From Vibrio casei (GTDB lineage: Bacteria > Pseudomonadota > Gammaproteobacteria > Enterobacterales > Vibrionaceae): 64,000 nt of DNA. The notes under the pieces were generated by a model. That model was not told the DNA's origin. It saw only the letters and a list, made by a program, of their open reading frames with translations, and made no database searches. The stretch is from the NCBI RefSeq assembly GCF_002218025.2, contig NZ_AP018681.1, positions 930,001 to 994,000 of the forward strand. The letters are read 5' to 3'. The translations under genes were made by a program, and so were the position numbers. Shown piece by piece: positions 8,511-17,578 of this stretch. Position 1 is the first letter of the stretch; each line of letters begins with the position of its first letter.

Positions 8511-11231
8511 ATGTGGATACCTTCCAAACTCAATCGCCCTGCGCGTTTACACAATGCCATTCTTCGCTCTCGACTACTGGATGAGCTTCTTCATGCCCCA
8601 TATTACAAACTGGTCCTGTTTCGTTCTCCGGCAGGCTATGGAAAAACCACCATGGCGGCACAGTGGCTAAATAATCATCCTAATCTTGGGTGGTTTAATA
8701 TTGATGAAAACGACAACGATGTCTTTCGCTTTGCCAACTACTTCTTACAAGCCTTTAATAAAGCAACCGACAACTCTTGCCCCAAGACTCAAGCCATTGC
8801 TGAACGTCGTCAATTTGCCAACCTAACTAGCTTATTCAGTGAATTATTTGCAGAATTCGGGTTCAATGACACTCAAACTTATCTCGTACTCGATGACTAT
8901 CACTTAATTACTAATGAAGAACTGCATGAAGGTATACGTTTCTTTTTAAAGCACATGCCAGATAACATTACGTTAGTGGTCACAAGCCGAACCCACCCAC
9001 CTCTTAATATTGCTAACTTACGCGTTCGTGATTTATTAATGGAAGTGGATAATTATTTATTAGCTTTTGATAAAGAAGAAACCGAGCGATTCTTTCACAA
9101 ACGTATTGCCAACAATCGTTATGAGCCTAAAGTGCTTGAGTCGATTCGAACCCAAGTTGAAGGGTGGGCATCCGCCCTACAATTAGTCGCGCTTTACGCT
9201 CAACAACATCCCGATAGTTTAGAAAACTCGGTTGTCTCGATTGCCAATTTTAATCAAGATCATATATGGGATTACTTAGCTGAAGAAGTGTTTGACCAAC
9301 TCACGCCTGATCTACAAATATTCTTATTACAATGCTCGGTACTCGATATGTTTAATGCTGATCTCGTCATGGAATTAACCGGGCGCAGTGATGCGTTAGT
9401 CATGCTTGATTCTTTAAACCGATTTGGCTTATTTATTCAACCAATGGAAGGCGAAGATAACTGGTTTCGTTTTCACAACCTTTTTGCTGAATTTTTACGC
9501 CACCAGCGGTACACACAAATCCCCGGTCAACGTAGTACACTCCATCGAAGTGCGGCGAATGCGTGGCTAAAACAACATCGCCCCCAAACCGCATTAAGTC
9601 ACGCTCAAAAAAGCAAGGATGAAGCTCTACTTGTCAAGATACTGTCTGATCACGGTTGGCAAATGTTCAACCTTGGTGAACTACAAGTGGTTGAAGAGGC
9701 AATCAACGCCTTAAGTGATGAAGCACTTTTCACTTCCCCTCGTTTATGTTTATTGCGCGCATGGCTTGCTCAAAGTCAGCATCGTTACAATCAAGTGTCT
9801 AATTTAATCCTAGAAGCGGAACAAAAGCTCACTCAAAGAAACATCGAGCTTACCGATAGTCAAGTTGGTGAGTTCAAAGCGCTTTCTGCTCAAGTCGCGA
9901 TTAATCAAGACAACCCAGCATTGGCCCTGGAAACCGCGGAGTCGGCTCTACAGCAGTTACCAGAAGCCAGTTTCCGAAGCCGTATTGTCGCCACATCCGT
10001 CATTGGTGAGGTTTATCATGTTATTGGCGAGCTTGATAAAGCCTTTGAAACCATGCATAAAACCGAATTAATGGCGCGTGAAGATAAAGTTTACCACCAA
10101 GCGTTATGGGCTATTTTGCAACAAAGCGAGATTCAATTAGCTCGTGGTTATGGGCAAGCTGCGTTTGAACTATTAAATAAAGCCGAACAATTAATTAAAG
10201 AGCAGCACCTACACCAACTGCCATTACACGAATTCATGTTACGCATTAAAGCTCAGATTTTATGGTGCTGGAACCGCTTAGATGAAGCCGAACGCTGTTC
10301 CCATGCCGGCCTTGAAGTCATGTCGCCATTTGAAAAGTCTAAATCTCTGCATTGCTATTCAATGCTCGCCAGAATTGCAGTATCTCGAGGGGAATTAGAT
10401 AAAGCGGCTCGCTACTTAGACACCACCAATCAATTACAAGAAAATAACCGTTACCATATTGATTGGCGCGCTAATGCCGACTTTGCCAATCTATTATACT
10501 GGGAAGCCACCAGTAACATTGAAGCAATACAAAAATGGTTAAATCACCGTGAAGAACCTCGAGCGGCGGTTAACCATTTCCAACAACTCCAATGGCGAAA
10601 CATTGCTAGAGCGTCTTTATTTGTTAACGATTTAGAACGAGCAGAATTAATACTCAGCAAACTTCAAAAGCAAACCAACGCATTAAAGTTAAATGCTGAT
10701 AGAAATAGAAGTCTCGTTTTAGAAGCCGTACTCGCTGTGAAGAAAAAGGATGAAACCCTCGCGTTGCAACATGTTAGTGATGCCCTTTCATTAACCAATG
10801 GTACAGGCATGATTGGCAACTTCTTATGCGATACTCAATACGTTATGCCATTACTGAAAACACTGGTAAAAAGCCAAAAACTCGGTGAACTTGAACAGCA
10901 TCGAGCGCAAAGCATATTACAACTTATGTCAAGCAAAGAACGTACACGCTCCGTGCATTTTGATGAAGCCTTTGTTGAAAAATTACTCACTCTACCCGAC
11001 TTACCAGAGCTCATTCGCACCAGCCCTTTAACTCAACGTGAATGGCAAGTATTAGGCCTAATTTACGCTGGATTTAGCAACGACCAGATTGCATCGGAGT
11101 TTGATGTTGCGCCAACCACCATTAAAACGCACATTCGTAATTTATATCAAAAAATGGGGCTAGATAACCGACAGCACGCCATTCGAACTGCAGAGCAATT
11201 GATTCATCTTATGGGGTTTATATCCAAGTAA
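8511..11231 (+). CDS. malT: ATP-dependent maltotriose-responsive transcriptional activator MalT
   Basis: MalT is the activator of the maltose regulon. It binds ATP and maltotriose, oligomerises and recruits RNA polymerase at MalT boxes. The 906-residue protein has the family's length and order: an N-terminal STAND NTPase with Walker A SPAGYGKTT (39-47) and a Walker B-like LVLDDYH (about 126-132), a long alpha-helical repeat region (about 400-800) and a C-terminal LuxR-type helix-turn-helix (about 838-900, with TIKTHIRNLYQKMG). The start MWIPSKLNRP aligns with known MalT N-termini. Its targets in this window are malQ, malEFG, malK and lamB. It is transcribed alone. Confidence 0.96.
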   Translation: MWIPSKLNRPARLHNAILRSRLLDELLHAPYYKLVLFRSPAGYGKTTMAAQWLNNHPNLGWFNIDENDNDVFRFANYFLQAFNKATDNSCPKTQAIAERRQFANLTSLFSELFAEFGFNDTQTYLVLDDYHLITNEELHEGIRFFLKHMPDNITLVVTSRTHPPLNIANLRVRDLLMEVDNYLLAFDKEETERFFHKRIANNRYEPKVLESIRTQVEGWASALQLVALYAQQHPDSLENSVVSIANFNQDHIWDYLAEEVFDQLTPDLQIFLLQCSVLDMFNADLVMELTGRSDALVMLDSLNRFGLFIQPMEGEDNWFRFHNLFAEFLRHQRYTQIPGQRSTLHRSAANAWLKQHRPQTALSHAQKSKDEALLVKILSDHGWQMFNLGELQVVEEAINALSDEALFTSPRLCLLRAWLAQSQHRYNQVSNLILEAEQKLTQRNIELTDSQVGEFKALSAQVAINQDNPALALETAESALQQLPEASFRSRIVATSVIGEVYHVIGELDKAFETMHKTELMAREDKVYHQALWAILQQSEIQLARGYGQAAFELLNKAEQLIKEQHLHQLPLHEFMLRIKAQILWCWNRLDEAERCSHAGLEVMSPFEKSKSLHCYSMLARIAVSRGELDKAARYLDTTNQLQENNRYHIDWRANADFANLLYWEATSNIEAIQKWLNHREEPRAAVNHFQQLQWRNIARASLFVNDLERAELILSKLQKQTNALKLNADRNRSLVLEAVLAVKKKDETLALQHVSDALSLTNGTGMIGNFLCDTQYVMPLLKTLVKSQKLGELEQHRAQSILQLMSSKERTRSVHFDEAFVEKLLTLPDLPELIRTSPLTQREWQVLGLIYAGFSNDQIASEFDVAPTTIKTHIRNLYQKMGLDNRQHAIRTAEQLIHLMGFISK

Positions 11232-11384
11232 CTTTAAAGTGTAAAAAATCAATGAAGTGACCTACTTCATAGCGCCACGTTATCAATAATGTTATTAATG
11301 TAATGAGAAAGTATGATTATTTGCTCATTACCGACACCGTTTACGGATGAATGCAATGTCAGCCAATCGATTAAGGATAATCCT

Positions 11385-11750
11385 ATGGCCACATTTTTAC
11401 GCAAACATAAGAATGAGCAAGAATTCACGCTCAGTAGACATGAAAGAATGTTTTTTTTGATGCTCACTGCATTCCTGTCGGTGGGCATTCTTTGGCATAT
11501 TCATTCTACCTCCACAGAACGACAAGCCTTAAAACCGTTAAAACAACATCAATATCAATTTAATCAGGCCTGCCAACTTGCGTTAAATGAAAACTTTCAT
11601 CGTGACAATACCTATTGCCAGCATGCTCAACATTTTAATAACCAACTGACGTTAGCATTAAAAGATCAAAATTTAGAACTCAGTGAAAGTATGACGTTAA
11701 ACCTCTATTTTCAGCAATACTACCGCCCTTTTCTCAAAGAAACAGAGTAA
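11385..11750 (+). CDS. Small inner-membrane protein of unknown function
   Basis: The frame opens at 11313, but ATG 11385 has a clear ribosome site (AAGGATAATCCT), so I take the protein as 121 residues starting MATFLRKHK. It has a charged N-terminus and one membrane segment (MFFLMLTAFLSVGILWHI, about residues 23-40). A polar C-terminal domain with two cysteines (QACQLAL and TYCQHAQ) should face the periplasm. I do not recognise the family. It sits between malT and ggt and is not obviously linked to either. Confidence 0.6.
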   Translation: MATFLRKHKNEQEFTLSRHERMFFLMLTAFLSVGILWHIHSTSTERQALKPLKQHQYQFNQACQLALNENFHRDNTYCQHAQHFNNQLTLALKDQNLELSESMTLNLYFQQYYRPFLKETE

Positions 11751-11936
11751 GCACAAAGAAAAAAGTGACAAAAACCCGATTTTTTACTTTCAACCTACCT
11801 AAATCACCATTTATCAACCACACTAAAGAAGTCAGTTTAGCGCGAGCTAATTAATCACTGATGAAACACAAGCTCAGCCATCACCTTTTACGTTTACTTT
11901 TGATTGGCTGCTCCGCTTATTTTGTATGACTCATTT

Positions 11937-11975
11937 GGCTTTAGTTGCATGATCCCCAATCATTCGGCTAAAGCC
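11937..11975 (+). promoter_or_regulatory. Hairpin upstream of ggt
   Basis: GGCTTTAG (11937-11944) pairs perfectly with CTAAAGCC (11968-11975), and inside it ATGAT pairs with ATCAT across a short CCCCA loop. No T-run follows, so it is unlikely to be a simple terminator. It ends 29 bp before the ggt start and could be an mRNA leader structure or an operator. Confidence 0.4.
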
Positions 11976-12004
11976 TATTTTAGCGTTTAAATCCGAGGTA
12001 GCAC

Positions 12005-13741
12005 ATGACAAAACGTACGCTGTTTAAATCCAATGTTTTACTTTCTATTACCTGTTTTCTCACCCCTTTTTATGTCGCAGCACAAACTCCAGCCATTTAT
12101 TCAAGTGACAGTATTCATCACCCTGTTTGGGCAGAACACGGCATGGTCGCCAGCCAAGAAGAGTTGGCATCTAAAATTGGCGTCGACATTCTGAAAAAAG
12201 GCGGTAACGCAGTCGATGCTGGCGTAGCTGTTGGTTTTGCTTTAGCGGTCACTTTACCTCGAGCGGGTAATATTGGTGGTGGTGGTTTCATGATGATTTA
12301 TGATGCCAAAAAGAAGCGTACCTTCGCTTTAGATTATCGTGAAATGGCGCCATCCAAAGCCTACAAAGATATGTACTTAGATAAAGATGGAAATGCCGTT
12401 GAAGAACTTTCTCGTTTTCATGGGCTAGCGGTTGGAGTTCCGGGCACTGTTGCTGGTTTAATTACAGCGTTAGAAAATTATGGATCGATGAATCTTAAAA
12501 CAGTAATGGCACCAGCTATTGAAATGGCAGAAAGAGGCATCATCGTCACACCGGATCTGTATACCTCTTTGCAAAGCGCGAAAGACCGTTTACAAAAATG
12601 GGATAGCAGTAAACCTATTTTCTTTAAAGATGGCGGTAAAACGGATTACCAAATCGGTGACACTTTTATCCAACAAGATCTAGCGAACTCACTTAAACTG
12701 ATTGCAGAAAAAGGCATGGATGGTTTTTATAAAGGCCAAACAGCAAAAGCGATTGCCGAGTCAGTGACCGCTGCAGGTGGTTTAATGACGATTGATGACC
12801 TGGCCAGTTATAAAGCAGTAGTACGTGAACCGGTAATGGGGAATTATCGCGGTTATAGCATTGCCTCTATGCCACCACCGTCATCAGGTGGTATTCACAT
12901 CATCGAAATTCTCAATATTTTAGAAAATTACCGCCTTGGAGAAATGGGACACAACACTGCTGAAACCATTCATGTGATGGCCGAAGCGATGAAACTGGCT
13001 TATGCCGATCGTGCTGAGTATCTAGGCGATCCGGACTTTGTTAACGTTCCTATGAAAGGCTTAACCAATAAAGATTACGCCCATTCACTTTATGAACAAA
13101 TTTCACAGGACAAAGCTCGCCCAGCCAGCGAAATAAAACATGGCCAACCAATGCCATATGAAAGCGATCAAACCACTCACTTTTCAGTGATGGACAAAAT
13201 GGGTAACGTTATTTCAAATACCTACACTCTGAACTTTTCTTACGGAACTGGGATGGTCGCTAATGGCACAGGCATTTTGCTCAATAACGAAATGGATGAT
13301 TTTTCTGCCAAACCCGGCGTACCCAATGGTTATGGCTTAATCGGCGGAGATGCTAATGCCGTGGAAGGCAAAAAGCGCCCACTATCATCAATGAGCCCTA
13401 CCTTAGTTTTTAAAAATGGTAAGCCAATTATGGCAACGGGAAGCCCAGGAGGAAGTCGTATTATCACCACCACGCTTCAAATCATCATGAATGTGATTGA
13501 CCACAAAATGAATATTGCTGAAGCTACAAATGCGGTTCGCGTCCATCACCAATGGCTACCAGATGAACTGCGTATTGAAAAAGGCTTAAACCAAGACACC
13601 ATTAAGCTATTAAAAGCCAAAGGACAAAATGTTGTAGAAAAAGAAGCCATGGGTAGTACACAATCGATTATGCATACCGATAAAGGCTTCTTTGGAGCAT
13701 CAGACCCGAGAACACCAAGTGCGTTGACGGTTGGTTACTAA
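12005..13741 (+). CDS. ggt: Gamma-glutamyltransferase (periplasmic)
   Basis: This is a 578-residue precursor that cleaves the gamma-glutamyl bond of glutathione and related compounds in the periplasm. A signal peptide is visible (TLFKSNVLLSITCFLTPFYVAAQ, about residues 4-26). The autoprocessing site is TTHFSVMD: the first Thr (residue 390) becomes the N-terminal nucleophile of the small subunit. Downstream motifs NNEMDDFS and PGGSR are the expected glutamate-binding and oxyanion regions. Length and motif order match the family. It is a single-gene unit with a terminator directly after it. Confidence 0.95.
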   Translation: MTKRTLFKSNVLLSITCFLTPFYVAAQTPAIYSSDSIHHPVWAEHGMVASQEELASKIGVDILKKGGNAVDAGVAVGFALAVTLPRAGNIGGGGFMMIYDAKKKRTFALDYREMAPSKAYKDMYLDKDGNAVEELSRFHGLAVGVPGTVAGLITALENYGSMNLKTVMAPAIEMAERGIIVTPDLYTSLQSAKDRLQKWDSSKPIFFKDGGKTDYQIGDTFIQQDLANSLKLIAEKGMDGFYKGQTAKAIAESVTAAGGLMTIDDLASYKAVVREPVMGNYRGYSIASMPPPSSGGIHIIEILNILENYRLGEMGHNTAETIHVMAEAMKLAYADRAEYLGDPDFVNVPMKGLTNKDYAHSLYEQISQDKARPASEIKHGQPMPYESDQTTHFSVMDKMGNVISNTYTLNFSYGTGMVANGTGILLNNEMDDFSAKPGVPNGYGLIGGDANAVEGKKRPLSSMSPTLVFKNGKPIMATGSPGGSRIITTTLQIIMNVIDHKMNIAEATNAVRVHHQWLPDELRIEKGLNQDTIKLLKAKGQNVVEKEAMGSTQSIMHTDKGFFGASDPRTPSALTVGY

Positions 13742-13765
13742 ACCAACAAGATATCGATTAATCAA

Positions 13766-13812
13766 TCCCCCTAAGTTATCTATTTAAATAAACTGATAGG
13801 GGGATTTTTAAA
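13766..13812 (+). terminator. Rho-independent terminator of ggt
   Basis: AATCCCCCTA pairs with TAGGGGGATT and is followed by a T-rich run, 25 bp after the ggt stop. Confidence 0.75.
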
Positions 13813-13853
13813 ACTTGAACCGACCGTTTTTAAGCGGGTATTTTGTGTCTCCC

Positions 13854-14381
13854 CTAACTCCACATTCTCGGTAAAACATCTTGATGTGAGGAAGATTTAC
13901 GGTGCCACACTACCATGAGTATATGCCCCAAAATAAAGGTAAAAAGTAACCAACCTAAAACTCCATGCAATAGATTTCCAGGTTCCATCATCCATAGAAT
14001 TTTATCATTGTGACCTGACATTAATGGCAATCCAAACGGCTCGAAAGCACGCCCTGAACCATATTGGCGCACAAGCGCTAATGCAGGCACGATGATCAGT
14101 AAACTGTATAAAGCAATGTGCCCTAACTTAGCCGCCACGTTAATCGCAACAGGTCGTTGATTCATACTGATTAACGCCCATATAATTCGAACAGCAGCAA
14201 GTAGAAAAAGCACAAAGCCTAATGGTTTATGTGTGGGCCAGATCCATTTTTCTACCGCAGTATCGGTCAATAAAAAATGCGCGCCAGCACTTAGGCATTG
14301 CCACAGCAGAATAAGCCCCATTAGCCAATGCAAAGTTCGTGTAACACTTCCATAACGATCAGAATTATCATGTAATAACAT
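13854..14381 (-). CDS. Cytochrome b561 family protein
   Basis: This 175-residue protein has four predicted membrane helices: about 18-37, 51-70, 88-107 and 137-159. It starts with the RYGSVTRTLHWLMG motif typical of bacterial diheme cytochrome b561 (CybB-like). Histidines at about 18, 50, 88 and 138 sit in the helices and are the likely haem ligands. It would shuttle electrons between quinones and a periplasmic or membrane partner. It is a single gene, convergent with ggt, and no partner is encoded next to it. Confidence 0.85.
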   Translation of the reverse strand: MLLHDNSDRYGSVTRTLHWLMGLILLWQCLSAGAHFLLTDTAVEKWIWPTHKPLGFVLFLLAAVRIIWALISMNQRPVAINVAAKLGHIALYSLLIIVPALALVRQYGSGRAFEPFGLPLMSGHNDKILWMMEPGNLLHGVLGWLLFTFILGHILMVVWHRKSSSHQDVLPRMWS

Positions 14382-14532
14382 TTCTTTCCCTCAATTATTA
14401 TAAAGGTGAGTGATTCACTATCGTATACTATCCCTATTTATAGACTACTAGATTTCACTATTACTAAAATTATCATCCCGAGTATTTTTCTGATAAGGTG
14501 CGCCGTCCGTGTAGCCAAACTTGGGAGGATAA

Positions 14533-15306
14533 ATGAAGTTATTGTACTGGTTGAGTGAGTGGTTATCTCTTTCGCCAGAAGACCAGCAAGCTAAATTACC
14601 ACATTCCGGATCCAGCCTACTTGACGATGTATTTGTTAAATATGACTTATTGGATGTAAACAAACCATTATTATTTACCTTTTCTCCCTCAGGCACCGAT
14701 ATAAAAGGGCAAGACTTAAACGAAAATTTTTCGCCTTGGGGCTATCAAGTTGCCCGACAGCAGCAAGTGAATGTTATTTCCTTTCAACACCTCGGTGTCA
14801 GTAATTGGTTCCGTAATCCTAATTTAATCCATTTTCTTGAACAATTATCCTCAATGTTAACGCCTTTTCAATGTCGCTTAGGCTATGGCTTAAGCCGAGG
14901 GGGATTTGCCATAGGTGCATTCGCAAATCTGCTTAAACTTAACCATGTTCTGTTGTTTTACCCAGTGAGCACCAAAAATAAAATGCTGGTGCCATGGGAT
15001 GGTCGATCCAGCACCGAATTGGCGCAGCAGTTTAACTGGGAAAATAATTACCATGATCGAAACCTAGGTGAGGCCAACGGTTATATTATTTACGACCCCA
15101 CCAATGACATCGACAAACTTCATGCCCAACGTTACCCAAAGCTTATTCAGTTTAAAGTCGTCGGTATGGGCCATGGGGTTCATCCAAATGATTTGGACAG
15201 GCAAGATTTTTACAACCAAATGGTTGAGCAGTTTATTCAGCATCAAAAGATAGATATTTCGCAATTTAACGAACAAGCCAAAACCCAGTTTTTAAAAGAA
15301 GACTGA
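14533..15306 (+). CDS. Alpha/beta-hydrolase-like protein, tandem paralogue 1
   Basis: This is a 257-residue protein with no signal peptide. A nucleophile-elbow-like motif GYGLSRGGF (about 118-126) and a late histidine in GMGHG (about 214-218) suggest an alpha/beta-hydrolase fold with a Ser nucleophile. Strong similarity to the next gene over its whole length (both begin MKLLYWL.EW and share GRLGYGLSRGG-like and FSPWGY segments) shows a tandem duplication. Both have the same ribosome-binding context (GGGAGGATAA directly before ATG). It ends where the neighbour continues for about 85 further residues. The substrate is unknown. Confidence 0.7.
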   Translation: MKLLYWLSEWLSLSPEDQQAKLPHSGSSLLDDVFVKYDLLDVNKPLLFTFSPSGTDIKGQDLNENFSPWGYQVARQQQVNVISFQHLGVSNWFRNPNLIHFLEQLSSMLTPFQCRLGYGLSRGGFAIGAFANLLKLNHVLLFYPVSTKNKMLVPWDGRSSTELAQQFNWENNYHDRNLGEANGYIIYDPTNDIDKLHAQRYPKLIQFKVVGMGHGVHPNDLDRQDFYNQMVEQFIQHQKIDISQFNEQAKTQFLKED

Positions 15307-15403
15307 TGACCGAATGAACTTAGCTTGTCTAAGTCATTAGGGTAAGTGAACGCTGTCAATAAAACGGTAGCTTCAAGTATGAAGAATATAAATGGGAGGA
15401 TAA

Positions 15404-16435
15404 ATGAAGTTACTGTACTGGTTGGATGAATGGTCATCGCTTTCCCGAGAAGATCAGCAAGCGAGGCTACCAATGTCTGGGGCGGATCTACTTGACGGCG
15501 TTTTTGTGAAGTATCAATTTGTTGATATTAACAAACCCTTGCTATTCACCTTCTCACCCGCGGGCACCAATCTTCAAGAACAGGACTTACATTCAAATTT
15601 TTCACCTTGGGGTTATACGCTTGCCCAAAAACAAAACGTCAATATTATCGCCTTTCAACATTTAGGTAAAAGTAATTGGTTTCGTAATCGCAACCTCATT
15701 TTCTTTCTCGAGCAGCTATCAACGTTACTTGCTCCTTTTGAATCTCGTTTAGGTTATGGGTTGAGCCGAGGTGGTTTCGCGATTGGCGCTTTCGCAAAAC
15801 TTCTGAAGTTAAACCAAGTATTATTGTTTCATCCGGTTAGCACTAAAAACAAAAAATTAGCACCTTGGGATAACAGAACCAGTACAGAGATCGCGCAACA
15901 ATTTGATTGGGAGAGCGATTATCACGACTTAGATCTGGGGAATGCTAAAGGCTATATCATTTATGATCCGACCAACAAAATCGATCGACTGCATGCCAAG
16001 CGTTATCCTGATCTAACTCATTTAAGAGTCTTTGGAATGGGCCATGGCACTCACGCAACATACCTCAATAAATTTGGTTTTTATAAGCAAGTCGCTGTGG
16101 ATTTTATTCGCCATCAACAAATAGATATTGCTCAATTTCGCCATCAAACCAAAACGCTTCGACTAAAAGAAGACTATTACCATAAACTGAATAAAGCCAA
16201 TGCCAATTCTACTCATAGACTTGGGTTATTGAGCAAAGCTCATAATGTATTAATCGATGAGAAAAAGGCTCATGTGAAAGAGCATCAGACCACAATTGAT
16301 ATTCAGCCATTGGTGGATATTGCGATGAAACACCAGCAAACCAACCCTCAAGATGCCGTTCAACTTTTGGCCGTGGCCCAACAAATCGCACCTGATGACC
16401 CTTTGATAGAACACAAGTTGCAACAATTGCTATAG
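15404..16435 (+). CDS. Alpha/beta-hydrolase-like protein, tandem paralogue 2 with C-terminal extension
   Basis: This 343-residue paralogue of the preceding gene has the same GYGLSRGGF nucleophile-like motif and GMGHGTH histidine motif. After the shared LKED sequence, where the first copy stops, it carries an extra ~85 residues. These include a helical, TPR-like end (DIAMKHQQTNPQDAVQLLAVAQQ). The longer form may be ancestral and copy 1 shortened, or the extension may have been gained. The function is unrecognised; the two lie between cytochrome b561 and malG. Confidence 0.7.
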   Translation: MKLLYWLDEWSSLSREDQQARLPMSGADLLDGVFVKYQFVDINKPLLFTFSPAGTNLQEQDLHSNFSPWGYTLAQKQNVNIIAFQHLGKSNWFRNRNLIFFLEQLSTLLAPFESRLGYGLSRGGFAIGAFAKLLKLNQVLLFHPVSTKNKKLAPWDNRTSTEIAQQFDWESDYHDLDLGNAKGYIIYDPTNKIDRLHAKRYPDLTHLRVFGMGHGTHATYLNKFGFYKQVAVDFIRHQQIDIAQFRHQTKTLRLKEDYYHKLNKANANSTHRLGLLSKAHNVLIDEKKAHVKEHQTTIDIQPLVDIAMKHQQTNPQDAVQLLAVAQQIAPDDPLIEHKLQQLL

Positions 16436-16615
16436 CTTATACCAATAACACTCATTAACTGGTCAGAAATTGTGAAGGAAAAAGCTTTGAGAACAAGGCA
16501 AGATTTTTCGTTAAGTAGTTATTCTACAAACAAAAATTTTTAACGCAGTTATCGACGTTTTTAACAAGCAAGAATAATCAAAGAATTAGTTCGATTGCTA
16601 TTACAATATTCACAT
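16436..16615. repeat. Probable intergenic repeat element (Vibrio-type)
   Basis: This AT-rich 180-bp non-coding stretch opens with TATACCAATAACACTC and contains phrases such as GTTATTCTACAAAC and TTTTTAACGCAGTTAT. These resemble degenerate intergenic repeats I associate with Vibrio and Photobacterium genomes. The identification rests on memory of the pattern; only one copy is in this window. Confidence 0.4.
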
Positions 16616-16620
16616 ACAAA

Positions 16621-16650
16621 AATGCCGCAGATTCTCATCTGCGGCGTTTT
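16621..16650. terminator. Bidirectional terminator, end of malEFG operon
   Basis: GCCGCAGAT pairs with ATCTGCGGC around a 4-base loop, with T-rich runs on both sides. It serves malG on the reverse strand and the hydrolase gene on the forward strand. Confidence 0.85.
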
Positions 16651-16675
16651 GATTTATAAGTAATATAGAAAAAAC

Positions 16676-17566
16676 TTATCCCTTCACACCACCAGCGGTT
16701 AAGCCGCCAACAAGGAACTTCTGAGCCAGTAAGAACACAATGGTGATTGGTAATGCCGAAAGTACTGCCGCGGCCGCAAAGTCACCCCATAAATAGTTTT
16801 GTGGGTATAAGTACTGTTGCATCCCGACCGCCAAGGTATAGGAATCAACATCTCGTAATAACAATGACGCCACTGGCACTTCTGTTACCGCGGCAATGAA
16901 TGACAAGATAAACACCACCGCAAGAATCGGCACAGAAAGCGGTAGCAAGACCAAACGGAAGGCTTGCCAAGGCGTTGCGCCATCAAGTGCAGCAGCTTCT
17001 TCTAATGAGTTATCAATCGATTCAAAATAGCCTTTAATCGTCCATACATGCAACGCAATCCCGCCCATATAAGCGAATACCACACCACCATGAGTATTCA
17101 ATCCTAAGAACGGAACATAGGTACCTAAACGGTCAAATAACGCATATAAAGCGACCAATGCCAATACCGCAGGGAACATTTGGAAGATCAACATTGAACG
17201 TAAAATCGTGGTTTTACCTTTAAACTTCATACGCGCAAAAGCATACGCACAAGTGGTGGAAAGCGTCACGATACCAATCGCTGTCAAACCTGCCACTTTG
17301 ACCGAATTCCATAGCCAAAGCAACACAGGGAATGGCGGGTGCGTTACACTGCCATCGGCGTTCACCACATCAAAACCAAGTGCGAGTTTCCAGTGTTCTA
17401 AAGAGGGATCACTTGGAATTAAATCACCCGATGCATAATTCCCTTCACGGAAAGAAATCGCTATCACCATCAATAATGGGAACATCATAATAGCCAAGAA
17501 GATCCACATGCCCACATGGGTTGCCCACACACGGTATTTTAAAGATTTTGGTTGAACCATTGCCAT
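16676..17566 (-). CDS. malG: Maltose/maltodextrin ABC transporter permease MalG
   Basis: This is a 296-residue inner-membrane permease with six predicted helices and the EAA loop ([15 protein letters not shown], about 190-204) that contacts MalK. The N-terminus MAMVQPKS matches the known MalG start, and AAGGAG lies just upstream of the ATG. It pairs with MalF to form the channel of the maltodextrin importer. It follows malF by 12 bp in the malEFG operon. The short 3' UTR ends in a strong hairpin. In V. cholerae the sRNA MicX derives from this 3' region. Confidence 0.96.
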   Translation of the reverse strand: MAMVQPKSLKYRVWATHVGMWIFLAIMMFPLLMVIAISFREGNYASGDLIPSDPSLEHWKLALGFDVVNADGSVTHPPFPVLLWLWNSVKVAGLTAIGIVTLSTTCAYAFARMKFKGKTTILRSMLIFQMFPAVLALVALYALFDRLGTYVPFLGLNTHGGVVFAYMGGIALHVWTIKGYFESIDNSLEEAAALDGATPWQAFRLVLLPLSVPILAVVFILSFIAAVTEVPVASLLLRDVDSYTLAVGMQQYLYPQNYLWGDFAAAAVLSALPITIVFLLAQKFLVGGLTAGGVKG

Positions 17567-17578
17567 GAGTGAATCTCC

